The notes below the pieces were generated by a model that was given only the letters and a program-made list of their open reading frames with translations, was not told where the DNA came from and searched no databases. This document shows, in pieces, positions 54,016 to 63,746 of a stretch of DNA of 64,000 nucleotides. Source of the stretch: Tranquillimonas rosea. Lineage in GTDB: Bacteria; Pseudomonadota; Alphaproteobacteria; Rhodobacterales; Rhodobacteraceae. Location of the stretch: assembly GCF_900111315.1 (NCBI RefSeq), contig NZ_FOGU01000004.1, positions 62,001 through 126,000 on the forward strand, read 5' to 3'. Each line of letters starts with the position of its first letter. Position 1 is the stretch's first letter. Position numbers and translations under genes: made by a program.

Positions 54016-55176
54016 TCAGTCGACCTCGATCACCTCGACCTGCGCGCCCTTGGCGACCAGCCCGATCTCACCCTTGCACAGCCGCTCGGCATCCTTGCCG
54101 AACACCTTGCGCCGCCAGCCCCTCAGCGCCTGCGCGTCGCGCTCTCCAGCGGCAATGGCATCGAGATCGGCTGATGTCGCGATCAGCTTCTGCGCCACGC
54201 CAGCCGTCTCCGACTTTGCCTTCAGCAGCACCCGCAGCAGGTCGGCCAGTGCCACGTTGACCTGCATCTTGTCCCGCGACTTGTCGACCTGCGGATGCTC
54301 GGCGGGATCCATCGCCATGCCGGCCTTCACCGCCGCCAGGATACCCTCGGCGATCTCGCCCCGCCGCGCCTCGCGCAGCAGTAGGCGCGAGCGTCCCAGG
54401 TCTTCCACCGACTGCGGCTTGGTCGAGGCCAGCTCCATCAGCGCGTCGTCCTTCAACACCCGGTTCCGCGGCACGTTGCGCGATTGGGCATAGGATTCGC
54501 GGAACCGCGCCAATTCTTTCACCACGGCAAGGAACTTGCCGGAATTGGTCCGCGTCTTGAGCCGCTTCCACGCATCCTCGGGATGCACGGTATAGGTCTC
54601 GGGATCGGTCAGGACGGCCAGCTCCTCCTCGACCCACGGGCGGCGCCCGGTGCGGTCGAGATCGGCGGCCAGCTTCTCGTAGATCACCCGCAGATGGGTC
54701 ACGTCCGCCAAGGCGTAGGATTTCTGCGCCTCGGTCAGCGGCCGCCGCGACCAGTCGGTAAAGCGCGAGGTCTTGTCCAGCTGCGCCTTCGCGACCTTGC
54801 GCACCAGCGTCTCATAGCCGACCTGCTCGCCGAATCCGCAGACCATGGCCGCGACCTGCGTGTCGAACAGAGGCACCGGAAAGACACCGCCCTGCACGAA
54901 GAAGATCTCCAGATCCTGCCGCGCGGCGTGGAACACCTTCACCACGCTTTCGTCGCGGAACAGCTCGTAGAGCGGCTCGAGCGACAGGTCGCCCTCCAGC
55001 GGGTCCACCAGGACCGCATCCTCCTCGGCGTCGCCGGGCACCGCCAGCTGCACGAGGCAGAGCTTGGAGTAATAGGTCCGCTCGCGCAGGAACTCGGTAT
55101 CGACGGTAACGTAGGGATGCGACCGGGCCCGGTCGCAGAAGGCGGCGAGCGCCTCGGTCGTGGTGATAGTGATCAT
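54016..55176 (-). CDS. rnd: Ribonuclease D
   Basis: A 386-residue 3'-5' exoribonuclease of the DEDD type that trims tRNA and other structured RNAs. Motifs: VTVDTEFLRERTYY (DxE), KVFHAARQDLEIF, and KSYALADVTHLRVIYE (YxxxD). The HRDC domain follows at about residues 205-290. It is upstream of the GTA cluster on the same strand. Confidence 0.94.
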   Translation of the reverse strand: MITITTTEALAAFCDRARSHPYVTVDTEFLRERTYYSKLCLVQLAVPGDAEEDAVLVDPLEGDLSLEPLYELFRDESVVKVFHAARQDLEIFFVQGGVFPVPLFDTQVAAMVCGFGEQVGYETLVRKVAKAQLDKTSRFTDWSRRPLTEAQKSYALADVTHLRVIYEKLAADLDRTGRRPWVEEELAVLTDPETYTVHPEDAWKRLKTRTNSGKFLAVVKELARFRESYAQSRNVPRNRVLKDDALMELASTKPQSVEDLGRSRLLLREARRGEIAEGILAAVKAGMAMDPAEHPQVDKSRDKMQVNVALADLLRVLLKAKSETAGVAQKLIATSADLDAIAAGERDAQALRGWRRKVFGKDAERLCKGEIGLVAKGAQVEVIEVD

Positions 55177-55253
55177 GCGAAGTGGCTACTTGTCCGGTCT
55201 CATGTCGTGGACGTGGCGCACCTGATACGCAATCGGGCCACGGAAGGAAAGGG

Positions 55254-55838
55254 TCAGCGAAGCGTCACCGGCAGCGGCCCATCCCCGGCGACCCGCCGCA
55301 GAACCTCGGGATAGAGCCTGTGCTCGGCCCTGAGCACCCGCGCCGCCAGCGTGTCAGACGTGTCACCGGCGACCACCGGCACCACCGCCTGCCCCAGCAC
55401 CGGGCCCGCGTCCAGTTCGGCCGTCACACGGTGCACGCTGCACCCCGCCACCCGGTCGCCCGCCGCGATGGCGCGGCCGTGCGTGTCTAGCCCGGGATAG
55501 GCCGGCAGCAGCGAGGGATGGATGTTCAGCATCTTCCCCTCCCAGCGCGACACGAAGTCCGGCGTCAGGATGCGCATGAAGCCCGCAAGGCAGATCAGGT
55601 CCGGCGATGCGCGGCGCAGCTCGGCGTCCAGCGCCTCCTCGAACGGCGCCCGGCCGTCGTAGGCCCTATGATCGACGCAGGCGGTCCCGATCCCCATCGC
55701 CGCCGCCTTGTCGAGCCCGCCCGCGCCGGGCCGGTTCGACACGACCAGCACCGGCCGCGCCGGGTGCGCCCCGGTCATCGACCGCGCCAGCGCGACCATG
55801 TTCGAGCCCGAGCCCGAGATCAGCAGCGCGACCCGCAT
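55254..55838 (-). CDS. purN: Phosphoribosylglycinamide formyltransferase
   Basis: A 194-residue purine biosynthesis enzyme, transferring formyl from 10-formyl-THF to GAR. VALLISGSGSNMVALARSM at the N-terminus, and LAGFMRILTPDFVSRWEGKM plus LNIHPSLLPAYPGLDTH are the active-site segments (Asn, His, and Asp in ELDAGPVLGQ). purM follows upstream on the same strand, 3 bp away. Confidence 0.95.
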   Translation of the reverse strand: MRVALLISGSGSNMVALARSMTGAHPARPVLVVSNRPGAGGLDKAAAMGIGTACVDHRAYDGRAPFEEALDAELRRASPDLICLAGFMRILTPDFVSRWEGKMLNIHPSLLPAYPGLDTHGRAIAAGDRVAGCSVHRVTAELDAGPVLGQAVVPVVAGDTSDTLAARVLRAEHRLYPEVLRRVAGDGPLPVTLR

Positions 55839-55841
55839 GGC

Positions 55842-56891
<1,050 letters not shown>

Positions 56892-56977
56892 CTCTGGGGC
56901 TCTCCTAGGGTCAGGCGCGCCCGCGATAGACGATCCCAACGGGCGGAACAAGCGCGGCCCGCACGTGTTGGCGGCAC

Positions 56978-57250
56978 ATGAAGCTTCATCTCTTGATTCC
57001 CACCCTCGCCGCTCTGGCAACCGGCCTCTCCGCCCTGACCGGCGTGGCTGCCCCGCAGGACGAGGCGCCCTCGCTCCGCGCGCTTGCCGAGATCGACGGC
57101 GACCCCGACACCTTCACCGATGCCGAGCGCGAGAAGATGGACGTCCTCGCCCGCGTCCTCGGCACCGACCCCAGCGCCGCCCCCGCCCGTCCCGCGGCGC
57201 TTGACGCACCCTCGCGCTCTGCTAATGAGACAGCGCTGGAGGGCCTGTAG
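56978..57250 (+). CDS. Hypothetical small secreted protein
   Basis: A 90-residue protein with a possible Sec signal peptide ([22 protein letters not shown]) and an acidic, Ala-rich mature part. No family recognised. The stop codon TAG at 57248-57250 lies inside the following tRNA gene, which is unusual. Divergent from purM. No clear ribosome binding site, so coding status is moderate. Confidence 0.5.
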   Translation: MKLHLLIPTLAALATGLSALTGVAAPQDEAPSLRALAEIDGDPDTFTDAEREKMDVLARVLGTDPSAAPARPAALDAPSRSANETALEGL

Positions 57251-57317
57251 CTCAATTGGTTAGAGCAGAGCGCTCATAACGCTTTGGTTGGGGGTTCAAG
57301 TCCCTCCGGGCCTACCA
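57241..57317 (+). tRNA. tRNA with CAU anticodon, probably tRNA-Ile2 (lysidine)
   Basis: A 77-nt tRNA with encoded CCA. Stem GGGCCTG pairs with CGGGCCT, with a G-U at the first pair. The anticodon loop is CTCATAA, anticodon CAT. The acceptor pairs C4-G69 and C5-G68 fit tRNA-Ile2 recognised by TilS better than elongator tRNA-Met, but the latter is not excluded. Confidence 0.85.
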
Positions 57318-57525
57318 GCCTGCATTAAGCGCCCATGAGTTCAGCGCCTCTACCAACAGACCTGTCGGCGCTTCGACGCATTGCGCGACGCCCGGGCGGC
57401 CCCTCCGGAACGACCAATAATTTTCGCAAAGCCAACGGATTACCGTGCCCAAGCACCCTCCGCAGGCTGGCGGCAGCCGGCTTACCTGCCGTTGCCCCGG
57501 CCTGTCCCGACGCTAGCTCTTCGGC

Positions 57526-57738
57526 ATGGACGGTTTCGTCATACAAAGCCAGCACGCCGAAGCGAGCGCCGAGAGCGGGTCGCGCAACGTCACCTGGCTC
57601 GCGATCGCGGAATCGGAGGCCGACGCGCTGGAGCTCGTTCCGGGCTCGAACCGCACCATCATCGAGCGCGGCATGCACGTCCTCGAGGAAGCGCGCGCCC
57701 GCGGCGTCCCGACCGGCGGCGCGATGATCCTGGAATAA
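57526..57738 (+). CDS. Hypothetical protein
   Basis: A 70-residue acidic protein of unknown function, sequence like MDGFVIQSQHAEASAESGSR with a helical C-terminus (GMHVLEEARARGV). Codon use fits the genome and no other strand shows a better frame. It lies alone between the tRNA and the stress-type promoter. Confidence 0.45.
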   Translation: MDGFVIQSQHAEASAESGSRNVTWLAIAESEADALELVPGSNRTIIERGMHVLEEARARGVPTGGAMILE

Positions 57739-57848
57739 CGGCGCGAGCGCACCCGCGGAACGCCCCTCCCCGACAGGTCGCGGCGGCGGTTGCCGGACGC
57801 GCCGAAGTGGCGCAACATCCCATCACGTCAGATCGTTCCCGCCATCAG

Positions 57849-57874
57849 GGAACTTTTCCCTGGCGACCTACGTT
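57849..57874 (+). promoter_or_regulatory. EcfG-type (general stress) promoter
   Basis: GGAAC, 17 bp, then CGTT exactly fits the alphaproteobacterial EcfG promoter consensus (GGAAC-N16/17-CGTT). It points at the HisA-like gene 156 bp downstream and probably controls the HisA-like, Crp, KaiC and kinase genes or the first of them. Confidence 0.65.
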
Positions 57875-58029
57875 CGACAAGTCGACGAGTGTTCAGTCAG
57901 CGGTGCGCGGCGACGGCGAAGTGTAGTCGCGGTTCCAGTTTCAAACGAGAACGTGCGCATCCATGCACCAACTTCCCCGGAAGCAATCGGGCGGTGTGTG
58001 TTGGCATGTGCTGACACGGAGGGACACCA

Positions 58030-58815
58030 GTGATCCTGTATCCAGAAATTGCAATCCGCGATGGCCAGTGCGTCTCGCATCCACGGGCTCCCGGCAAGCC
58101 GGAGGTCTACGGCGACGCGACGGAGATCGCGTGTGAATTCGTCGAACAGGGGGCCGAGTGGCTTCACCTGGTCGATCTCGATGCCGAAGACGACGGCGCG
58201 GAAGAGAACCTCGCCCTGATCAGCAATATCGCGGCGGCGGTGCCGATCCCGGTCGAGGTCTCGGGCGGCGTTCACAGCCTGGCGGATGTCGAGGCGTGGA
58301 TGGCCGCGGGCGTGGATTCGGTCGTCATCGGCGACGAGGCGTATCGCTATCCCTCGCTGGTCGAGAGCGCCTCCAAGCGGTTTCCCTATCGTATCCTCAT
58401 CAGCGTCTCCACGGACGGAAACGCCCTGGCCGGCCACACCAGCGCCAGCGGCCGGCCGATCGACCCGATCGCGTATGCCAGACGGTTCGACCGCATGGCC
58501 CTGTCCGGCATCGTCGTGGAAGAGACCGCCGACACGACGATGTCCCCGTCGGCCAAGCTCGCCGCCGCCGAGGTCATTGCCGCCCATGTCAGAACGCCGG
58601 TCATCGGAAGCGACATCATCCGGACCACGGGCCAGGTCGGGGGAATGGCCGCCAGACGAAAGCTCGCCGGCGCCATCGTCGGGGCGCCGCTCTATGACGG
58701 GGTCTTCAGCCTGCGCGAGGCGTTGAAGGAACTCTGGGGCGTCGACCCCGCCGAGGCGTGGTGGCGCAACGTCCCCGCCCCAAAAAACGGAGACAGCGCA
58801 TCGAGCGGCACCTAG
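58030..58815 (+). CDS. HisA-like TIM-barrel protein without catalytic Asp
   Basis: A 261-residue protein of the HisA/HisF fold. The start MILYPEIAIRDGQC matches HisA, but the catalytic Asp of PAIDLKDG is Ala8. The second and third functional Asp positions (GIDARGG and TDIDRDG in HisA) are Ser/Thr-rich here (SVSTDGNA, VEETADTT). The phosphate-binding loops VEVSGGV and VGAPLYDG are kept. GTG 58030 has GGAGGGA upstream. It is probably not a histidine enzyme; it may bind a phosphorylated ligand. Stress-type promoter upstream. Confidence 0.7.
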   Translation: MILYPEIAIRDGQCVSHPRAPGKPEVYGDATEIACEFVEQGAEWLHLVDLDAEDDGAEENLALISNIAAAVPIPVEVSGGVHSLADVEAWMAAGVDSVVIGDEAYRYPSLVESASKRFPYRILISVSTDGNALAGHTSASGRPIDPIAYARRFDRMALSGIVVEETADTTMSPSAKLAAAEVIAAHVRTPVIGSDIIRTTGQVGGMAARRKLAGAIVGAPLYDGVFSLREALKELWGVDPAEAWWRNVPAPKNGDSASSGT

Positions 58816-58903
58816 GATCCGAGCCGCTCGGCCGTAATGGTGTGCGCGTCCCGAGTAGCCCGGCGATCAGTGCGGTTCGACGCAGGCCCGGCATCGGAGC
58901 AGC

Positions 58904-59614
58904 ATGGAAGTTCTGACAAGAAACCGCGTCCTGACCGCGCTGGACGGGCACGACCGAACCGCCATCCTCGCGAAATGCGAGCGTGTCGAGCTGACGGCCC
59001 GCACGCGGCTCGACCGTGTCGGCGAGACGACCAGCGCGATGCATTTCCCGGAAACCGCGGTCATCTCGACCATCGCGACCTACAGCGACGGCACCAGCAT
59101 CGAGATGGCGAATATCGGTCGCGAGGCCTGCACCGGGATCGGCCTGATCCTGGGTCATCCGCGCCAGCTCAACAGCAACGAGGTCCAGCTGGCCGGAATG
59201 GCGCTGAAGCTTCCGGTCGAGGCGTTCGCGACCCTCCGCACGGCCCGGCCGGCATTCGAGGCGGCGCTGTTCTCGACCGTGCGGGCGGTGTTCTATCAGG
59301 TCATGGTCTCCGGCGCCTGCAATGGAGCCCACTCCACGCGGCAGCGCCTCGCCCGATGGCTTCTCACCATGCAGGACCGCAGCGACACGGTGGTGATGGA
59401 CCTCACCCACGGCTTCCTCGCCGAGATGCTCGGGGTCCGCCGCGCGACGGTGTCCGAGGCGATGGTCACGCTGAAGGGGGAAGGCCTCATCGCGTATGAC
59501 CGCGGCCGCATCCAGATCGCCGATCCTGCCGGGCTCAAGGCCGCCAGCTGCGAATGCTACCAGCTGGTGCGCAATGCCTACGCGACGTTACTCCCGGAAA
59601 ACCGCAAGTATTGA
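58904..59614 (+). CDS. Crp/Fnr family transcriptional regulator
   Basis: A 236-residue regulator with an N-terminal cyclic nucleotide-binding-type beta barrel (residues about 15-130) and a C-terminal winged helix: THGFLAEMLGVRRATVSEAM. No Fe-S cysteine cluster of FNR is seen. ATG has GGAGC upstream. It lies between the HisA-like and KaiC genes, all on the same strand. Confidence 0.87.
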   Translation: MEVLTRNRVLTALDGHDRTAILAKCERVELTARTRLDRVGETTSAMHFPETAVISTIATYSDGTSIEMANIGREACTGIGLILGHPRQLNSNEVQLAGMALKLPVEAFATLRTARPAFEAALFSTVRAVFYQVMVSGACNGAHSTRQRLARWLLTMQDRSDTVVMDLTHGFLAEMLGVRRATVSEAMVTLKGEGLIAYDRGRIQIADPAGLKAASCECYQLVRNAYATLLPENRKY

Positions 59615-59818
59615 AAGACCCTCTCCTTTATGTACGCTGCCGTACTGACAGGAACGATGCGGCTGTCTACAGTCCCGTCTTCCACCCTTCGAATTAGAAC
59701 CAATGGCTATGGGCATGACGACCGATACATACCAAGACGATGCCGCGCGGTCGCCGATCGCGACCGCCCCCCTCCACGCATCCGGACGCCGCGGCGTCAG
59801 CCGGCGCGGAGTGCCTCA

Positions 59819-61255
59819 ATGAAGGGCGAGACACCGCCGGGCGGCGATGACACCGGTGCGAAGATCGAGACCGGGGTGCGCGGCCTGGACCGGGTTCTGG
59901 ACGGCGGGCTTCCCGCTGGCCGCACCTACCTGGTCGAGGGGGAACCCGGCACCGGCAAGACCACCCTGGCGCTGCAATCGCTCGTCCATGCCGCACGCCA
60001 GGGCCGGAGAGGTCTGATCGTCAGCGTCGCCCAGAGCGAGGAGGAACTCGCCTCCATCGCGGCCTCCCACGGGATGAGCCTGGACGGGATCGACATCGTC
60101 TCGCCGCAACTGGCGGATCACGGCGCCGGCGTCTCGGTCTCGACCGAGAGCGCCGATCTGCAGGCCCTGCTCGACACCGCCGTCGCGGCGGCGCAGGAGT
60201 ATCGGCCGGACCTCTTCGTCTTCGACTCCCTGCTCGAACTGCGGCTGCTCTCGGCCAGTCCGATCGATTTTCGGCGCAAGCTGCTGCATCTGCAACGGGT
60301 CGCACGGGACCTCGGCGCGACGACATTGCTGCTCGACCATTCCGCCTTCGGCGCCGAGGAGAGCTTCGAGCGCGGCACGGTCCACGGCTCGATCCAGCTG
60401 CGGGCCGCAGCGCCGAGCATCGGCCAGATCGAGCGCACGCTGAACATCCTCAAGATGCGCGGCGCCACCTTCCGCGAGGGGCTGCACGACTTCCGCATCC
60501 GGCACGGCGGGCTCGAGGTCTTTCCGCGCGTCATCCCCTCCGAGCGGGGCGAGACGACGCTGACCAACGAACAGATCAGGGTGACCGAGCCCGCGCTGAA
60601 CGAGATGCTGGGCGGCGGGCTCGAACTCGGGACCTCGCTGCTGATCGCCGGCCAGTCCGGAAGCGGCAAGTCCACCCTTTCGACCCTCATCGCGACATCG
60701 GCCGCCGCCGTGGGAAAACGCGCCTCGCTCTTCCTGTTCGAGGAACGCCCCGAAGTGTTCCGCTCCCGCTCCACCAGCCTCGGCATGAGCCTCGATGGAT
60801 ACGAGGCCGAGGGGCGGATCACGATGAACCATTTCGAACCGGCCGAGACGTCGCCCGGCGCGCTGTCGCGCCACGTGATCGACGAGGCGTCCTCGGGCTC
60901 CTCCGTCATCGTCCTGGACAGCCTGACCGGCTACCTGTCGGCGCTGCCCGCGCGCGACAATGCCGAGACGCACCTGCACGCGCTGATCCAGTACCTGACG
61001 CGGCAGGGATGCCTTGTCGTCCTCACGGTTGCGCAACAGGGGCTGATGGGCGAACCGCCCAGCTCGGACATGAACGCGAGCTACCTGGCCGACGCGATCA
61101 TCATGCTGCGGCAATACCCCTCCGATGCCAGCATCCGGCGCTCGCTCGCCGTGCTGAAGAAACGCCACAGCGAACACGAGCGCGGCATCGAGGAGTTGAT
61201 CATCCGGCCGGGACACGTGCATGTCTCGCGGATAGCACCGGATGTCCAAAGCTGA
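59819..61255 (+). CDS. KaiC-like double ATPase
   Basis: A 478-residue two-domain RecA-type ATPase of the KaiC family. Domain I has Walker A GEPGTGKTT (41-49) and Walker B DLFVFDSL; domain II has GQSGSGKST (278-286), FEER (308-309 acidic pair) and VIVLDSLTGY. In domain I the acidic catalytic pair seems replaced (VAQ at 70-72). The phosphorylation pair Ser/Thr of cyanobacterial KaiC is Ser and Tyr in a SYLAD context. ATG 59819 begins MKGETPPGG; the long upstream frame is unsupported. An HWE kinase gene follows. Confidence 0.88.
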   Translation: MKGETPPGGDDTGAKIETGVRGLDRVLDGGLPAGRTYLVEGEPGTGKTTLALQSLVHAARQGRRGLIVSVAQSEEELASIAASHGMSLDGIDIVSPQLADHGAGVSVSTESADLQALLDTAVAAAQEYRPDLFVFDSLLELRLLSASPIDFRRKLLHLQRVARDLGATTLLLDHSAFGAEESFERGTVHGSIQLRAAAPSIGQIERTLNILKMRGATFREGLHDFRIRHGGLEVFPRVIPSERGETTLTNEQIRVTEPALNEMLGGGLELGTSLLIAGQSGSGKSTLSTLIATSAAAVGKRASLFLFEERPEVFRSRSTSLGMSLDGYEAEGRITMNHFEPAETSPGALSRHVIDEASSGSSVIVLDSLTGYLSALPARDNAETHLHALIQYLTRQGCLVVLTVAQQGLMGEPPSSDMNASYLADAIIMLRQYPSDASIRRSLAVLKKRHSEHERGIEELIIRPGHVHVSRIAPDVQS

Positions 61256-61270
61256 ACGTTGAGGAAGTCC

Positions 61271-62347
61271 ATGTCTTCTGACGGCGAACGGCAATCGGCC
61301 GAGCCCCTCCCCGCGTCCGACACAGCGTGTATTCTCGTTCACGCGCCCCTCGGCAGCGACGCGTCCGAAATCGCGCAAGCGATCGACGCCCCGGGTCGCC
61401 GAATCGAGATCTGCGCCGACCCGGACGCGTTGGCGCGCGCGGTGGGCACCGCGCCGTGCGACGCGCTGGTCATCGTGCTCGCCCACGAGGGGGCGGGCAC
61501 GTGCGTCGGCGAAATCCTGGCCGGGATGTGGGCGCGCGAGCCTGAATGGTCGATGCCGCCCGTGGTCGCGCTACTGGAGCCGTCGCTTCCGCCGCCGCCC
61601 GCGGTGGAACGCCTGCGGCAGGACGATCGGCACCTGCCGGTGCTGGTTCTCGACCGTCCGGTGGGGCCCAAGGCGCTGGCCTCGGCGGTGCAGGCGCAGG
61701 TCAATTTCCGCGAGCGCCAGTTCGAGATCGCCCGCATGCTCGACGAGCTGGCAGCGAGTGAGCGCCGGCAGGCCTTCCTGTTGGACGAACTGCGGCACCG
61801 GACCCGCAACACGCTGGCCGTGATCACCGGGCTCTTCCAGTTGACCGCCCGCCGCGCGCCGGACCTCGAGAGCTTCCGCAGGGATTTCGGCGAACGGCTG
61901 TCCTCGGCGGTCCAGGCACAGACGCGTCTGTCGAGCGAGCCGAGCCAGGCGCTGTCGCTCAGGCAGATCGTCGAGACGCATGTGGTCCCCTACGCCATCG
62001 ACCCCGCGCAGGTCACGATCGCCGGCCCCGAGACGACCCTGACCAGCCGCGCCTCGTTCGACCTGTCGATGGTGATGAACGAACTGGCGACCAACGCGTC
62101 CAAGTACGGCGCCATCTCCACATCGGACGGACAACTCGACGTCAGCTGGCACCGGCAGAACGGACGCACGATCCTCGAATGGCAGGAGAGCAACGGGCCA
62201 GCGGTCACGCCACCCGATTCCACAGGCCTCGGCACGTCGGTCATCGAAGCGCAGAACCTCGCCGCCAACGGCAGCGCCCGGATCGAATACCGCGAAGGCG
62301 GCGTCTACTGGCGGCTGGAGCTCGACCCGGGCGCACTGGAGTCGTGA
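61271..62347 (+). CDS. HWE/HisKA_2 family sensor histidine kinase
   Basis: A 358-residue soluble kinase. Residues about 18-145 resemble a degenerate receiver-like domain; a linker follows and the HisKA_2 dimerisation helix has ELRHRTRNTLAVI with phospho-acceptor His176. The C-terminal ATPase domain has the N box MVMNELATNASKYGAI and G box GTSVIEAQNLA. ATG 61271 has GAGGAAG at 4 nt. KaiC is encoded immediately upstream, the pattern seen in alphaproteobacterial Kai-kinase pairs. The output is unknown. Confidence 0.85.
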   Translation: MSSDGERQSAEPLPASDTACILVHAPLGSDASEIAQAIDAPGRRIEICADPDALARAVGTAPCDALVIVLAHEGAGTCVGEILAGMWAREPEWSMPPVVALLEPSLPPPPAVERLRQDDRHLPVLVLDRPVGPKALASAVQAQVNFRERQFEIARMLDELAASERRQAFLLDELRHRTRNTLAVITGLFQLTARRAPDLESFRRDFGERLSSAVQAQTRLSSEPSQALSLRQIVETHVVPYAIDPAQVTIAGPETTLTSRASFDLSMVMNELATNASKYGAISTSDGQLDVSWHRQNGRTILEWQESNGPAVTPPDSTGLGTSVIEAQNLAANGSARIEYREGGVYWRLELDPGALES

Positions 62348-62588
62348 TCCATCGCGGCGGAGGCGCCCCACGCGATGTTGGCTGGCCGCCACGGAGGTCA
62401 TCGTCTCGAATGGTTGGGGTGTGGGACGGAACTGCCGTTACTGCTCCGAAACTACAAGTCCTCTCTCGGCCCTCTACGGACATTCATGTAGCTCTCGACG
62501 AACGGTTGTTTTGAGCCCTCTTTAATAAATGCAAACTTGAAGAATTTTCCATAAGTGTGAAACCCATTCTGTACGTTCTAGGCTCAGG
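62348..62588. other. Intergenic, GC drop at island boundary
   Basis: The first 100 bp keep the GC-rich style of the chromosome; from about 62500 the sequence is AT-rich (TTTAATAAATGCAAACTTG). No gene seen. The junction of a foreign segment probably lies here. Confidence 0.55.
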
Positions 62589-63746
62589 CTAAACTTCTCC
62601 ATTCAAATCGATTTGATCGAAGTCGAACTCTTTGCCGCGCTTAGCAGCGACCAACAACAAATTTGAAATCGCGTCCTCACTTTCTTCAATAATATCAAAA
62701 TCGTTATCCTTTGAAACATCTTCTCCATGCACTGCCCGACTGCGAACTTTATAGAGATTCTTAATTAGCTTTCGGTATTGGGCGCGTTCTTCATAGCTTT
62801 CGCCAAGAATGATTGCCGCACGCGTTGCGATCTTATGCGTCATTTCAGTGTTGCCATCACTGAGAAGCGCTTCAAGGGCGATACTGTATTCAATCGCTTT
62901 ATTTGCGCATGTGTGTTTCCGTCGGGCGAGGCCGACGCGCGACAAAGCCACACGCATTTTTTCTTTAAGAGCCGGCATCATTGCGAGAAAAAGTTCGATG
63001 TTTGGAAGGTCATTGGATTGAAGCACTCGCCCTGAAGATACGGGCGCTTCTTGCGGGAACCCGGCGGTACCCCAACTGGCCTCGGCAGCTTGCAGTTCTG
63101 GATCCAGAAATTCAGTCCAATTGACGGTGAGCGCAGGGGCCAGACCCTTGTTTAATATACACCCGATAAGAACGTCTTCGATCGCAGAAATCACACCATG
63201 ATTTATAGGTTGTTTTGGGACTTTTTCGGTCCTGTCGTGCCTAATTTCCTTAAAAGCCAACGCGTTAAAGTGGGTGCCGAGCACGTTCTGCAACGGGTGC
63301 GCCATCGATAGTGATCGAAAGGTAGTCACCTGGGGGCTATCGCCTGCTTGTTCGAAGGGTAAAATCGATACTCCATTTGAGAAATCCAATTTTTCTTTCA
63401 CCATCAAACCAGATATAAGGCCTGCGTGCCTTATTCGGGCAGATTCAGTATTTATTACGCCACGATACCAATTAATTGCTCTGCTGGGACCCTGTGAAAC
63501 AGCATAAGCAGCGAGTGATATTGCCCCAGTGTAGGGATGGATATGCAGCTGACCGATATCAAAAAACAGTTGCCCTTCGTAGGAAAGATCCTGGTGATTT
63601 TTAAGGCATTTAAATATTTCATCGATCAGGCTTGAATGAGCCCGAGCTACTGCGCTCGCAGCTGCAAATCCGCTTTGGGGCCGGGATGAAGTGCTTCTAG
63701 GAAGGCGCTCTAAGAGGGCATATAAATTATCGTCAGTGGTGTGCAT
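62589..63746 (-). CDS. HEPN domain protein (ApeA-type), in AT-rich DNA
   Basis: A 385-residue protein. The C-terminal region has KNLYKVRSRAVHGED, an ApeA-like HEPN signature with the Rx4H motif (Arg 335, His 340) that is the RNase site of many HEPN toxins and defence proteins. The N-terminal part (residues 1-250) is unrecognised. Start: ATG 63746 has GGAG at 7 nt; ATG 63752 overlaps it. Base use is low GC, unlike the flanking genes, so acquired DNA is likely. Role in phage defence is inferred, not shown. Confidence 0.72.
   Translation of the reverse strand: MHTTDDNLYALLERLPRSTSSRPQSGFAAASAVARAHSSLIDEIFKCLKNHQDLSYEGQLFFDIGQLHIHPYTGAISLAAYAVSQGPSRAINWYRGVINTESARIRHAGLISGLMVKEKLDFSNGVSILPFEQAGDSPQVTTFRSLSMAHPLQNVLGTHFNALAFKEIRHDRTEKVPKQPINHGVISAIEDVLIGCILNKGLAPALTVNWTEFLDPELQAAEASWGTAGFPQEAPVSSGRVLQSNDLPNIELFLAMMPALKEKMRVALSRVGLARRKHTCANKAIEYSIALEALLSDGNTEMTHKIATRAAIILGESYEERAQYRKLIKNLYKVRSRAVHGEDVSKDNDFDIIEESEDAISNLLLVAAKRGKEFDFDQIDLNGEV

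Noticed and set aside
57241-57317. Elongator tRNA-Met call
   Set aside because: Acceptor pairs C4-G69 and C5-G68 favour tRNA-Ile2 (TilS target); kept only as an alternative.
59656-59680. Second EcfG-type promoter before kaiC (GGAAC at 59651)
   Set aside because: No CGTT lies at 16-17 bp spacing, so only the 57849 promoter is called.
59630-59818. N-terminal extension of KaiC
   Set aside because: Residues upstream of ATG 59819 are Arg/Pro-rich without similarity; the KaiC domain starts soon after 59819.
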